Assembly: GCA_947478455.1 (NCBI GenBank)
Contig: CANJWR010000028.1
Coordinates: 1 to 35,116 of the forward strand
DNA length: 35,116 bases
From: Beijerinckiaceae bacterium
GTDB lineage: Bacteria; Pseudomonadota; Alphaproteobacteria; Rhizobiales; Beijerinckiaceae
Direction: 5' to 3'
A program made the translations under genes and the position numbers. Of the stretch, positions 9,799 to 18,533 are shown piece by piece. How positions within the stretch are numbered: the stretch's first letter is position 1; each line of letters opens with the position of its first letter. The notes below the pieces were generated by a model. The model made no database searches and had not been told where the DNA came from. It worked only from the letters and a program-made list of their open reading frames with translations.

Positions 9799-11504
9799 AC
9801 GAGCATTTCCAGAAAATCCGTTATCAGGTGATGTGGGACAGGCTGATCGCACTGGTCGAGGAACAGGCGCGCACGCTGATGCGAGTCGCCTTTTCTCCGG
9901 TGGTGCGCGAGGCTGGCGACGTGTCAGCAGGCGTGTTCAATCCGGGTGGCGACCTGCTGGCGCAGGCCGTCACAGGCACGCCCGGCCATGTGAACTCTAT
10001 GGCGCTGTCGGTTAAGCACTTCCTGCGGGAAATCCCCGTGGCGACGATGCAGGAAGGCGACGCCTATATCACCAACGATCCGTGGAAAGGCACCGGGCAT
10101 CTTTTCGATCTCACGGTGGTGACGCCGGCGTTTCATGACGGCAAGCTCGTGGCGCTGTTCGCCTGCACGGCGCATGTGGCGGACATCGGCGGGAATGGCG
10201 CGTCGATGGATTCGCGCGATGTTCTGGCCGAAGGTCTTTTCATTCCGATCATGCCCTTGTGCGTGCGCGGCGAAATCAACCCGTGGTTGATGAATCTCGT
10301 GCGCCACAACAGCCGCGAGCCCGACCGGCTGGAAGGCGACATCTATGCGCTTGTCGCCTGCAACGAGACCGGCGCGTCGCGGCTGCAGAAGATGATGACC
10401 GAATATGGACTCGCAACGCTCGACACGTTGAGCGCGCATATTCTGGAAACGAGTGACCGCTCCATGCGGGACGTCATCGCCAAACTGCCGAATGGCACAT
10501 GGACAAACTCCATGCGTATCGACGGATTCGATGCTCCTATCGATTTTGTCGGCACGCTGACCATCGACGATGAAACGATCCGGCTCGATTTTGCCGGAAC
10601 ATCCGGCGTGTCGAAATTCGGCGTCAACAGTCCGCTCTGCTACACCGAGGCCTATACGAGCTTCGGCATCAAGTGCCTCGTGGCGCCGCGCCTCGCCAAC
10701 AATGCAGCGATTCTTGCGCGCATTCGCGTCACCGCGCCGGAAAACACCATCGTCAATGCGCTTTACCCTGCGCCCGTCACGGGCCGTTCGCTGATCGGCC
10801 AGATGTTGCCGGATGTTGCGTTCGGGTGTTTCGACATGGCCATGCCGGGCTTTGCGCCTGCGGAAGGCACGGCGGCGAGCTGGAGCCTGCGCATGGGCGG
10901 CGGTCCCGGAATTACCGGAAAGGCCGACGGCAAGGTCACATCTTTCATGTCGCAATCCTATCAAAGCGGCGGCATGGGGGCGCATCCGAAGCAGGACGGA
11001 CTGTCGGCGACGCCCTATCCGTCGGGCGTGAAAGCCATCGCGATTGAAATCACCGAGGCGCTCGCGCCGCTCGTCGTGTGGCGCAAGGAGTTGCGCGCCG
11101 ATTCAGGCGGCGCCGGATTGCGTCGCGGCGGACTTGGACAAATCATGGAAGTCGGCAGTCGCGAGGATGCACCTTTCGCGATCTACGCAAAGTTCGACCG
11201 TGTCGAAAATCCGCCACGCGGTCGCGGTGGTGGATACAATGGCGCATCGGGCGAACTCGAACTCGCCTCCGGCAAGCCGCTTTCGTCGAAAGGCACGCAG
11301 ATCGTTCCGGCGGGAGACCGGCTGATTGTTCGCATGCCGGGCGGCGGCGGGCTGGGCGATCCGGCGGCGCGCGATCCGCAGGATGTTCTGGACGATGTGC
11401 TGGACGGCTATGTGAGCATAGAGTCTGCGCGCGATGTTTATCGTGTCGTTATCGGGCCGGACAGTGTCGTCGACGAACAAGCCACGCGCATTCTGCGCGC
11501 GTGA
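9795..11504 (+). CDS. hyuB: Hydantoinase B/oxoprolinase family protein
   Basis: The partner subunit of the preceding protein, 569 residues, with the Hydantoinase_B fold. Recognisable stretches are VREAGDVSAGVFNPGGDLLAQ, TPGHVNSM, GDAYITNDPWKGTGH and, near the C-terminus, the glycine-rich GRGGGYNGASG and MPGGGGLGDPAARDP, all typical of the family. Its ATG overlaps the hyuA stop as ATGA, so translation is probably coupled and the proteins form one complex. Family members act on N-methylhydantoin, 5-oxoproline or acetone/acetophenone. No hydantoin racemase, carbamoylase or permease lies beside it to settle the choice. It converges with gpmI with only 23 bases between stops. Confidence 0.94.
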   Translation: MNEHFQKIRYQVMWDRLIALVEEQARTLMRVAFSPVVREAGDVSAGVFNPGGDLLAQAVTGTPGHVNSMALSVKHFLREIPVATMQEGDAYITNDPWKGTGHLFDLTVVTPAFHDGKLVALFACTAHVADIGGNGASMDSRDVLAEGLFIPIMPLCVRGEINPWLMNLVRHNSREPDRLEGDIYALVACNETGASRLQKMMTEYGLATLDTLSAHILETSDRSMRDVIAKLPNGTWTNSMRIDGFDAPIDFVGTLTIDDETIRLDFAGTSGVSKFGVNSPLCYTEAYTSFGIKCLVAPRLANNAAILARIRVTAPENTIVNALYPAPVTGRSLIGQMLPDVAFGCFDMAMPGFAPAEGTAASWSLRMGGGPGITGKADGKVTSFMSQSYQSGGMGAHPKQDGLSATPYPSGVKAIAIEITEALAPLVVWRKELRADSGGAGLRRGGLGQIMEVGSREDAPFAIYAKFDRVENPPRGRGGGYNGASGELELASGKPLSSKGTQIVPAGDRLIVRMPGGGGLGDPAARDPQDVLDDVLDGYVSIESARDVYRVVIGPDSVVDEQATRILRA

Positions 11505-11527
11505 CTGTGCGAGCTGCCCGTTGGCTC

Positions 11528-13045
11528 TCAGTTCAGTAGTGACTTGCCGTTCATCTCGACAGGTTTTCCAAGGCCCATCAGGTCGAGCATGGTCGGCGCA
11601 AGGTCGGCCAGCCTGCCCGGGCCGACGCCGGCGTTGCCGCCGCCGAGCATGATTAGCGGCACCGGGTTGGTGGTGTGCGCCGTGTGCGGGCCGCCGGTTT
11701 CGGGATCGATCATGGTTTCGCAATTGCCGTGATCGGCTGTCACCAGCAGTGCGCCGCCGGCTTTCTCGATCGCGTCCGCGATGCGGCCCAAACCTGTATC
11801 GACGGTTTCAACCGCCTTGATGGCCGCAGACAGAACGCCCGTGTGCCCCACCATGTCGGGGTTGGCGTAGTTCAGCACGATCATGTCGTATTTGCCGGAA
11901 GCGATCGCCTCGACGGCTTTGTCGGTTAGTTCTGGGGCCGACATTTCGGGCTGCAGATCGTATGTGGCGACCTTGGGCGAAGGCACCATGATGCGGTCCT
12001 CGCCCTTGTAGGGCGTTTCCTCGCCGCCGTTCAGAAAGTATGTGACGTGCGGATATTTCTCGGTTTCGGCCATGCGCAATTGCGTGCGGCCGGCGTCGGC
12101 CACCACCTTGCCGATGACATTGTCGAGGTTCTGCGGCGCGAAGATCGTGTCCAGAAACGGGTTCAGGTCTTCGCTGTACTGGGTCATGCCGACGGCGCCA
12201 GCGAATTTGACGATCTTCTTGCGCTCGAAGCCCTTGAACTCCGGGTCCAGCATCGCGCCGAGAATTTCGCGCGCACGGTCGGCGCGGAAATTGAAGCACA
12301 CGACCCCATCGCCGTCGTCAATGCCCGCATAGTCGCCGATGATCGCCGGATCGACGAACTCGTCCGTCACATCCTTCGCGTAGGCAGACGCCATAACGGC
12401 CTGCGGGTCGTCGAAGCGTTCGCCCTCGCCGCTCACGATGGCGTCATAGGCGCGGACCACGCGCTCCCAGCGCTTGTCGCGGTCCATCGCCCAGTAACGA
12501 CCGATGACGGTGCCGATCTGTACGGACGGGTCGAGCTGCTCGCGAAAACGCTTCAGATCTTCTGCGCCCGAGCGGGGCGGCGTATCGCGACCATCGGTGA
12601 GGCAATGAACCACGACCGGAATCCCGGATCTGGCGATGATATTGGCGAGGCCCGCCGCATGGTCCTGATGGGAATGGACGCCGCCGGGCGAAACGAGGCC
12701 CAAGAGATGACAACGCCCGCCGCTGGCGCGCAGTTTGTCGATGATTGCCTTCACAGCCGGAGCCTGCGCGATGCTGCCGTCCTCGATGGCGGTGGAGATG
12801 CGCGGCAGTTCCTGCATGACGACGCGGCCCGCGCCGATGTTCAGGTGGCCGACCTCCGAATTGCCCATCTGGCCCGGTGGCAGGCCCACATCGAGGCCGG
12901 ACGTGTGCAGGAAGGAATGGGGCTTGTCATTCCACAGCCGGTCAAAATTCGGCGTATTGGCCAGCGCGACCGCATTGTTGGCGGATTCGTCCCGCCAGCC
13001 CCAGCCATCGAGCACAACGAGCATCACAGGGCGGCGCGCTTGCAT
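11528..13045 (-). CDS. gpmI: 2,3-bisphosphoglycerate-independent phosphoglycerate mutase
   Basis: The glycolytic and gluconeogenic enzyme interconverting 3- and 2-phosphoglycerate in the cytoplasm, 505 residues, the normal length for iPGM. The alkaline-phosphatase-fold metal motif MLVVLDGWGWR is at residues 8-18 and the phospho-acceptor serine sits in GQMGNSEVGHLNIGAGR (Ser63). GGVHSHQDH, DGRDTPPRS, FNFRADRARE, NYANPDMVGHTG and VTADHGNCE complete both manganese sites. The start has GGAGAA 8 bases upstream. It is a single-copy-looking housekeeping gene, divergent from the ABC permease genes. Confidence 0.97.
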   Translation of the reverse strand: MQARRPVMLVVLDGWGWRDESANNAVALANTPNFDRLWNDKPHSFLHTSGLDVGLPPGQMGNSEVGHLNIGAGRVVMQELPRISTAIEDGSIAQAPAVKAIIDKLRASGGRCHLLGLVSPGGVHSHQDHAAGLANIIARSGIPVVVHCLTDGRDTPPRSGAEDLKRFREQLDPSVQIGTVIGRYWAMDRDKRWERVVRAYDAIVSGEGERFDDPQAVMASAYAKDVTDEFVDPAIIGDYAGIDDGDGVVCFNFRADRAREILGAMLDPEFKGFERKKIVKFAGAVGMTQYSEDLNPFLDTIFAPQNLDNVIGKVVADAGRTQLRMAETEKYPHVTYFLNGGEETPYKGEDRIMVPSPKVATYDLQPEMSAPELTDKAVEAIASGKYDMIVLNYANPDMVGHTGVLSAAIKAVETVDTGLGRIADAIEKAGGALLVTADHGNCETMIDPETGGPHTAHTTNPVPLIMLGGGNAGVGPGRLADLAPTMLDLMGLGKPVEMNGKSLLN

Positions 13046-13139
13046 GGGCGATTCTCCGAAAAGGCGATTCTTGAAGTCCGTTGCCGGTTCCTAGCCAAGG
13101 CCGGGCCGCGCGACAAGCACGGTTCCGGTCGCGAAAGCG

Positions 13140-13168
13140 TTGACAGGAAGGGGCTCCGACCCTGATGT
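13140..13168 (+). promoter_or_regulatory. Candidate sigma70-type promoter upstream of dppB-like gene
   Basis: A consensus -35 box TTGACA lies at 13140-13145, followed after 17 bases by the poor -10 candidate TGATGT (13163-13168). It is about 30 bases upstream of the permease ATG in a divergent 150-base gap. The -10 match is weak. Confidence 0.3.
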
Positions 13169-13195
13169 AGGAACGAATCTGGAAACCGGCAGGTC

Positions 13196-14116
13196 ATGCA
13201 ACGATATATCGCGGTGCGCATTGCACAGCTTGTCATCACGCTTCTCGCGCTCTCGGTGCTGATCTTCGGGCTCGTGCGGGCTGCGGGCGATCCCGCCGCC
13301 CTCATGCTCGACCCGTCCTCGACGCCGCGCGACTATGAATTGATCCGGGCCGATCTGGGTCTCGACCAGCCCGTCGTGGTCCAATACTGGCGCTTTATCA
13401 GCCGGGCCGTGCAGGGCGATCTGGGTCTGTCGATCCGCTCCAAGCGCCCGGTGCGGGATATGATCGCCGAAGCTTTGCCCAATACGGCCCGACTGGCTCT
13501 GGCGTCCGTGGTTCTGGGGCTGGCGATGGCGATTCCGCTGGGTGTGCTGGCCGCCGCCCGAAAAGGCACTTGGATCGATACCTTGGCCCGCTATGTGGCG
13601 GGCTTCGGCCAGTCCGTGCCGACCTTCTGGGTGGGGCTGGTGCTGATCCATGTTTTCGTCATCCAGCTTGGCTGGCTCCCATCGTCAGGCATGGAGACGT
13701 GGCAGCATTACATCATGCCGTCGTTCACGCTCGGCCTGTTCATGATGGCCGGCATCGTGCGCCTGTTGCGTTCTTCGATGCTGGAGGTGCTCGACAGCGA
13801 ATTCGTCAAGCTGGCGCGGCTCAAGGGCCTGTCCGAGCGGCGGGTGATCTGGCGGCACGCCTTGCGCAACAGTCTGCTGTCGGTGTTGAGCTTCGGCGGC
13901 ATGTATATCGCGATCCTGCTGACAGGAGCCATTCTGGTGGAGACGGTGTTCGCCTGGCCCGGCTTCGGGCGCATGGCGCAGTCGGCCATTCTCAATCAGG
14001 ATTTTCCAGTCATTCAAGGAGTTGTACTGACGGGCGGAGCGATTGTGGTGGTGATGAGCCTCGTGGTCGATCTCATCTATGCGTGGCTCGACCCGCGCAT
14101 CCGGCTGGAGGCGTGA
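13196..14116 (+). CDS. ABC transporter permease, DppB type (peptide/nickel/opine family)
   Basis: The first inner-membrane subunit of a peptide/nickel-type ABC importer, 306 residues and about six membrane segments. It begins RYIAVRIAQLVITLLALSVLIFGLVRAAGDPA, the hallmark N-terminus of DppB proteins. LGLDQPVVVQYWRF follows, and the coupling-helix region ARLKGLSERRVIWRHALRNSLL (EAA-loop) sits before the last segments. It is followed after 4 bases by the DppC-type permease, so the two form one transcription unit. No binding protein or DppD/DppF ATPase gene is present on either side, so partners must be encoded elsewhere if the transporter works. The substrate is unknown. Confidence 0.94.
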   Translation: MQRYIAVRIAQLVITLLALSVLIFGLVRAAGDPAALMLDPSSTPRDYELIRADLGLDQPVVVQYWRFISRAVQGDLGLSIRSKRPVRDMIAEALPNTARLALASVVLGLAMAIPLGVLAAARKGTWIDTLARYVAGFGQSVPTFWVGLVLIHVFVIQLGWLPSSGMETWQHYIMPSFTLGLFMMAGIVRLLRSSMLEVLDSEFVKLARLKGLSERRVIWRHALRNSLLSVLSFGGMYIAILLTGAILVETVFAWPGFGRMAQSAILNQDFPVIQGVVLTGGAIVVVMSLVVDLIYAWLDPRIRLEA

Positions 14117-14120
14117 CGCC

Positions 14121-15020
14121 ATGACGGACGCCGCCATCTCCTTCACACAATCCGCACCGCGCAAGCCGAGCCTGTTCCGCCGCCTGCGCCGCAGCCGCTT
14201 CCCGTGGTTCTCGGGTTTTGTGGTGCTGGCCTTCATCCTGATGGCGATTTTGGGCGAACATATCGCGCCCGGCTCCTACGGCCAGATGAACCTGCGCACG
14301 CGCTTCATTCCGCCGGTCTGGCAGGAAGGCGGTTCGTGGGCCAATATTCTGGGCACCGACATGCTGGGCCGCGACCTCTTGAGCCGCATTATCGTCGGCG
14401 CGCGCACCTCGCTCATCGTGTCGGTTTTCGCGCTGGTGCTGGGCGGCGGGGCCGGAACCATCATCGGTCTGGCGTCGGGCTATTTTGGCGGGCGGGTTGA
14501 CGCATTTCTGATGCGGGCCGGCGACGCCACCATCGCGTTTCCGATCATCCTGCTCGCCATGCTGCTGTCGGTCGTGCTGGGGCCAAGCCTGCAGAATGTG
14601 GTGATTTCGCTGGGACTGGTGCTGTGGGCGCGCTTCGCCCGCGTGGTGCGTGGCGAAGTGCTGAGCTTCCGCGAGCGGGATTTCATCGCTCTGGCGCGAG
14701 TGGCGGGGGCGTCCCATGCCCGCATCATGTTCCTGCATTTGCTGCCGAATGTGGCCAACACATTGATCGTCATGCTGACCCTGCAGGTCGGCTGGGTCAT
14801 CATCATCGAGGCCTCGCTGAGCTTTCTGGGCGCGGGCATTCCGGGGCCGGAGCCGGTCTGGGGCTCGATGATCGCGGCGGGCCGGCAATATGTGACCTCT
14901 GCCTGGTGGGTGCCGTTCTTTCCAGGCCTCGCGGTGGCGCTGGTCTGCCTCGCCTTCAATATGCTGGGCGACTGGATGCGCGAAATGCTTGATCCGAAGC
15001 TGCGGAATGCCGGGGATTGA
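14121..15020 (+). CDS. ABC transporter permease, DppC type (peptide/nickel/opine family)
   Basis: The second permease subunit of the same importer, 300 residues. A cytoplasmic N-terminus rich in Arg leads to the first membrane segment, then the DppC signature NILGTDMLGRDLLSRIIVGARTSL, an EAA-loop in ALARVAGASHARIMFLHLLPN, and GPEPVWGSMIAAGRQY before the last segment. The start at 14121 has GGAGG about 9 bases upstream inside the preceding gene's end. An in-frame extension to 14079 overlaps DppB and is not needed. It likely pairs with the DppB-type protein as a heterodimer. Confidence 0.94.
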   Translation: MTDAAISFTQSAPRKPSLFRRLRRSRFPWFSGFVVLAFILMAILGEHIAPGSYGQMNLRTRFIPPVWQEGGSWANILGTDMLGRDLLSRIIVGARTSLIVSVFALVLGGGAGTIIGLASGYFGGRVDAFLMRAGDATIAFPIILLAMLLSVVLGPSLQNVVISLGLVLWARFARVVRGEVLSFRERDFIALARVAGASHARIMFLHLLPNVANTLIVMLTLQVGWVIIIEASLSFLGAGIPGPEPVWGSMIAAGRQYVTSAWWVPFFPGLAVALVCLAFNMLGDWMREMLDPKLRNAGD

Positions 15021-15208
15021 GAAGCGTCTGCGCCCTCTTGCCAGCTTGCGATTCCGCGCGTAGGTGAGAAAGGCTGCTCGGGTGCGCGCCGGGCAGCCAG
15101 ACGGCGTGATTTTTCGACGCTCTCCTCGCGACAGGCCAAACAGCAACAACCGCCTCGCGACCGGAACCGAAGCCGCCCTCGTTTGGCCGCGCCGGGAGTT
15201 GCTGCTAC

Positions 15209-16444
15209 ATGACCGCGATCGCCACCTCGAACGAAGACTCCGAAAGCCGCTCGTTTCTCGAAGTCTGGGTGATCACGATCGGTCATGCGCTGACCCACTG
15301 GTACCCGGCGACCTTCTATCTTCTGCTGCCGCTGATCGGCGCCGAACTCGGCCTCAGCTACAGCCAGATAGGCGTCATCCTGACCTTCCAGTATATTGCC
15401 GGAGCGCTATCGAACATTCCGGGCGGCATCATTGTCGATTCCATCGGCCGCAAGGGCTTCCTGATGGCCCTGTCGCTGTTCTGGATCGGCTTTCCGTATC
15501 TGGTGATGGGCTTTTCCAGCGCCTACTGGATGATGATCTTCTGCACGACCATGATCGGCATCGGCAACAATCTCTGGCATCCGACCGCCATTCCGCTGCT
15601 CGCCCGCCGCTTCCCGGACCGCAAGGGTTTAGTGGTGGCGCTGCACGGCATGGGCGGCAATGTGGGAGACGCCTTTGCGCCGCTGGCGGCCGGCGCGCTG
15701 CTGGCCATCTTCACCTGGCGCGAAGTCGTCATCATGAACGTCATCCCGGGCATTATCATGTCGGCGATGATCCTGTTCTACCTCGGCCGTCTGAACATCG
15801 ACGACGGCAAAGCGAAGAGCGCGAATGTCGGCGAGTCGCTGAGCAAGGCGCTGGCCGGCTTTGCGACGCTGATAAAGAACAAGACGCTGCTGATGCTCTC
15901 GGTCGGCTCCGCCTTCCGGTCGATGACGCAAGGCTCGCTGCTGGCCTTCCTGCCGCTCTATCTGGCGCAGCAGATGGGCTATTCGCCCATATGGGTCGGC
16001 GCCTGCATGTTCGCATTGCAGGCGGCGGGCTTTGCGGCTGCGCCTGTGGCGGGCCACCTGTCCGACAAGTTGGGCCGCCGCAGCATCATGATGTCCACCA
16101 TGGCAATGACAGCTGTGGTTTTGCTGTTCATGGCCTTCGCCGGACAATCGGTGGCTTTCGTGGCCTTGATCGCCTTCCTGGGCTTCTTCCTGTTCGCCGT
16201 GCGCGCCGTGCTTCAGGCTTGGGTGCTGGACGCCGCGCCCAAGAACATGGCCGGTTCGGCGATTGGCTTCCTTTTCGCCACACAGGCCATCGGGGGCGCT
16301 ATCGGACCGGTTGCGAGCGGCGTTCTGGCCGACCAGTACGGCATCATCACGGTGTTCTATTTCCTCGCCGCCACCATTGTGATTGCCAACATGTTCGTGT
16401 TCTTCACGCCGGAGGCCGAGAAAGCGCAACCGAAGGCCGCCTGA
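15209..16444 (+). CDS. MFS transporter
   Basis: A major facilitator superfamily permease, 411 residues with about 12 membrane segments. The motif-A loop between segments 2 and 3 reads GGIIVDSIGRKG (residues 72-83) and its pseudo-repeat in the second half reads GHLSDKLGRRS. The length and the fosmidomycin-resistance/nitrate-sugar-like profile suggest a proton-coupled efflux or uptake protein. Direction and substrate cannot be told. It follows the permease genes on the same strand after 188 bases in which I see no gene, so it may be separately transcribed. Confidence 0.92.
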   Translation: MTAIATSNEDSESRSFLEVWVITIGHALTHWYPATFYLLLPLIGAELGLSYSQIGVILTFQYIAGALSNIPGGIIVDSIGRKGFLMALSLFWIGFPYLVMGFSSAYWMMIFCTTMIGIGNNLWHPTAIPLLARRFPDRKGLVVALHGMGGNVGDAFAPLAAGALLAIFTWREVVIMNVIPGIIMSAMILFYLGRLNIDDGKAKSANVGESLSKALAGFATLIKNKTLLMLSVGSAFRSMTQGSLLAFLPLYLAQQMGYSPIWVGACMFALQAAGFAAAPVAGHLSDKLGRRSIMMSTMAMTAVVLLFMAFAGQSVAFVALIAFLGFFLFAVRAVLQAWVLDAAPKNMAGSAIGFLFATQAIGGAIGPVASGVLADQYGIITVFYFLAATIVIANMFVFFTPEAEKAQPKAA

Positions 16445-16489
16445 TTTCGGGTATGGCTTCACAGATGCGTGGTTGCGACAGATCGGCAG

Positions 16490-16518
16490 TTGGATCGGGG
16501 CGTAACGCCGCTTAAAGT
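16490..16518 (+). promoter_or_regulatory. Candidate promoter upstream of CocE-type hydrolase gene
   Basis: TTGGAT at 16490-16495 and TAAAGT at 16513-16518 are separated by 17 bases, about 48 bases before the ATG. The -10 box overlaps a small CGTAAC/GTTACG inverted repeat (16501-16506 with 16517-16522). Each box matches the consensus at about four of six positions, so this is tentative. Confidence 0.3.
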
Positions 16519-16565
16519 TACGGCTTTGGTGATGGCCCGTGGGCCGATACACACATGGAGCCGCA

Positions 16566-18473
16566 ATGTCCGAAGCCAAGCCGTCCGAGCCGATTTATGA
16601 TGTCGTGATGGCGCGCAGCCTGAAAGTTACGGCCCGCGACGGCGTGAAACTCTCCGTCGACATCTACCGCCCGGCCCGCAATGGTGAGGCGCTTCCGGGG
16701 CCGTTCCCGTGCATCGTCACACGTTCGCCCTACGATACGCGCTCGGGCAAGGGGCCGTCTTCGCAACAGCGCAACGGCGAGTTCTTCGCCAAACATGGCT
16801 TTCTGTATGCCGTGCAGGATGCGCGTGGCCGCTTCGAATCCGAAGGCGATTTCATCCTCCTCAATCTGGATGGCGAGGACGGTTATGACGTCATTGAATG
16901 GCTTGCGAAGCTGCCCTATTGTGACGGCAATGTCGGCACGCAGGGCACATCGCTGCGGGCCTGGAACCAGAACGCGGCTGCATTGCTTTCCCCGCCGCAT
17001 CTGCGCTGCATGTGGGTCAATCAGGGTGGCTCTAACGGCAACAAGACCGCGCTCCGCCACAATGGCGCGCTGGAATTGCGCTGGCTTTCGTGGGCCGTCA
17101 CCTATGCGCCGCTGGCGCACGAGGCCGCGAAAGATCCTGCGGTGCTGCGAAGCCTCGTGAAGGAAGGCGAAAGGCTTTACGACTGGTTTGGCAAGCTGCC
17201 GTGGACGCCGGGAAACTCGCCGCTGTCATCGCTCCCGGCGTGGGAAAAATGGGCGCTCGATCTCTACACGCATGGCGACATGAGCGACTTCTGGCTGAAT
17301 CCCAGCCGCAATTTCGAGCCCTATTTCGAAAAGTCCGCAGATGTGCCCACCATGTATGCGGGTTCGTGGTACGATTCATATTCGCTTGCAACGATCGACA
17401 AGTTCGACTGGTTCAAGAATACGAAACAGCATCAATATCTGTTGATGGGCGCGGGCATTCACGGCGGCCCGAATTTCGACAACCCGATCGCGGGCGAAGT
17501 CGACATGGGCGCACGTGCGAAGCTCGCCGGTGTCTTCGCCAAGACGCGCCTTCACATGATGCTCGAATGGTTCGACTGCTGGCTGAAGAATGTCCCCAAC
17601 GGCGTCGATCATGCGCCGAAAGTGCGTTACTTCGTGATGGGCGGCGACGGGGCGAAAAACGCGTCCGGCCAATTGCGCCATGGCGGCGACTGGCGCGAGG
17701 CTGCCGACTGGCCGCCGCCGCAATCGAAGCCGACTGACTTCTTCCTTCATACGGGTGGAAAGCTGTCGGTTGACAAGCCGACAGAAGCCGGTTCCGGCAG
17801 CCATTATCGTTTCGATCCGCAAGATCCGCTGCCGAGCATCGCCGGCAATGTGTCGTCGCTCACCGAGAACCTTCCGCTGCCGCCGCGCGTGAAAATGCCG
17901 GACCCGAATACGTTTCGTCGCCTGATGTTCATTCAGGGCGCAGCCGATCAGGTGGGTCGAGACGATATGCATTGCACATGGACGAAGGGCAGGCCGATTG
18001 CCGAGCGCCCAGATGTGCTGGTTTTCGAGACTGAGCCACTGAAGGAAGCGGTTGAGGTGATCGGCAATGTGACGGTCGATCTCTGGCTGTCGTCGTCCGC
18101 GCCCGATACGGACTTGTTCTGTATGCTGCTCGACATCTATCCGCAGAGCGATACATGGCCGAACGGCTACCGGATGAATCTCACTGACGCCGTCATGCGT
18201 GTGCGCTATCGCGACGGTATGGACAAGCCGACCATGATGAAGCCCGACGAGCCAGTGCGGGTGAAGTTCGATCTCTATCCGACCAGCAACCGCTTCGAGG
18301 CCGGACACAAAATACAATTGCTGATTTCCAGTTCGTCCTTCCCGCGCTTCGACGTGAACCCCAACACCGGCGAGGACATCGGGCGTCACACCCATACGAT
18401 TGTGGCTGACAATACGATCCATCACGACGTCTCGCGTCCGTCGCGGGTCATTCTGCCGGTTTATCGCGCCTGA
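16566..18473 (+). CDS. CocE/NonD family alpha/beta hydrolase (X-Pro dipeptidyl-peptidase S15-like)
   Basis: A 635-residue serine hydrolase. The N-terminal alpha/beta-hydrolase domain starts VTARDGVKLSVDIYRPAR and reaches the nucleophile elbow GTQGTSLRAW (Ser129). Asp270 in AGSWYDSY and His299 in GAGIHGGPN are the likely remaining triad members. The C-terminal beta-rich PepX_C domain (about residues 390-630) ends RHTHTIVADNTIHHDVSRPSRVILPVYR, typical of the family. Known relatives hydrolyse acyl esters such as cocaine or X-Pro peptides; the true substrate is unknown. The elbow departs from the usual G-x-S-Y-x-G. The ATG at 16566 has GGAG 5 bases upstream and is preferred to a GTG at 16539. No signal peptide is seen. 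Confidence 0.92.
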   Translation: MSEAKPSEPIYDVVMARSLKVTARDGVKLSVDIYRPARNGEALPGPFPCIVTRSPYDTRSGKGPSSQQRNGEFFAKHGFLYAVQDARGRFESEGDFILLNLDGEDGYDVIEWLAKLPYCDGNVGTQGTSLRAWNQNAAALLSPPHLRCMWVNQGGSNGNKTALRHNGALELRWLSWAVTYAPLAHEAAKDPAVLRSLVKEGERLYDWFGKLPWTPGNSPLSSLPAWEKWALDLYTHGDMSDFWLNPSRNFEPYFEKSADVPTMYAGSWYDSYSLATIDKFDWFKNTKQHQYLLMGAGIHGGPNFDNPIAGEVDMGARAKLAGVFAKTRLHMMLEWFDCWLKNVPNGVDHAPKVRYFVMGGDGAKNASGQLRHGGDWREAADWPPPQSKPTDFFLHTGGKLSVDKPTEAGSGSHYRFDPQDPLPSIAGNVSSLTENLPLPPRVKMPDPNTFRRLMFIQGAADQVGRDDMHCTWTKGRPIAERPDVLVFETEPLKEAVEVIGNVTVDLWLSSSAPDTDLFCMLLDIYPQSDTWPNGYRMNLTDAVMRVRYRDGMDKPTMMKPDEPVRVKFDLYPTSNRFEAGHKIQLLISSSSFPRFDVNPNTGEDIGRHTHTIVADNTIHHDVSRPSRVILPVYRA

Positions 18474-18478
18474 GAAAC

Positions 18479-18515
18479 TTGCGCGCACGGCCTCACGCAG
18501 GCATTGTGCGCGCAA
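18479..18515. promoter_or_regulatory. Perfect 10-bp inverted repeat just upstream of the amidohydrolase start
   Basis: TTGCGCGCAC (18479-18488) and GTGCGCGCAA (18506-18515) are exact reverse complements separated by 17 bases. They lie in the 60-base gap after the CocE-type gene and end 5 bases before the Shine-Dalgarno sequence of the next gene. No T-run follows. It could be an operator, an RNA hairpin affecting translation of the downstream gene, or an intercistronic processing signal. Confidence 0.5.
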
Positions 18516-18533
18516 ATTTCAGGGGAGCGAGAC

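Noticed and set aside
15064..16515. A 483-residue open frame overlapping the MFS transporter
   Set aside because: It is a different frame over the same bases. The MFS frame gives clean membrane segments and motif A, whereas this one gives an Arg-rich, low-complexity product.
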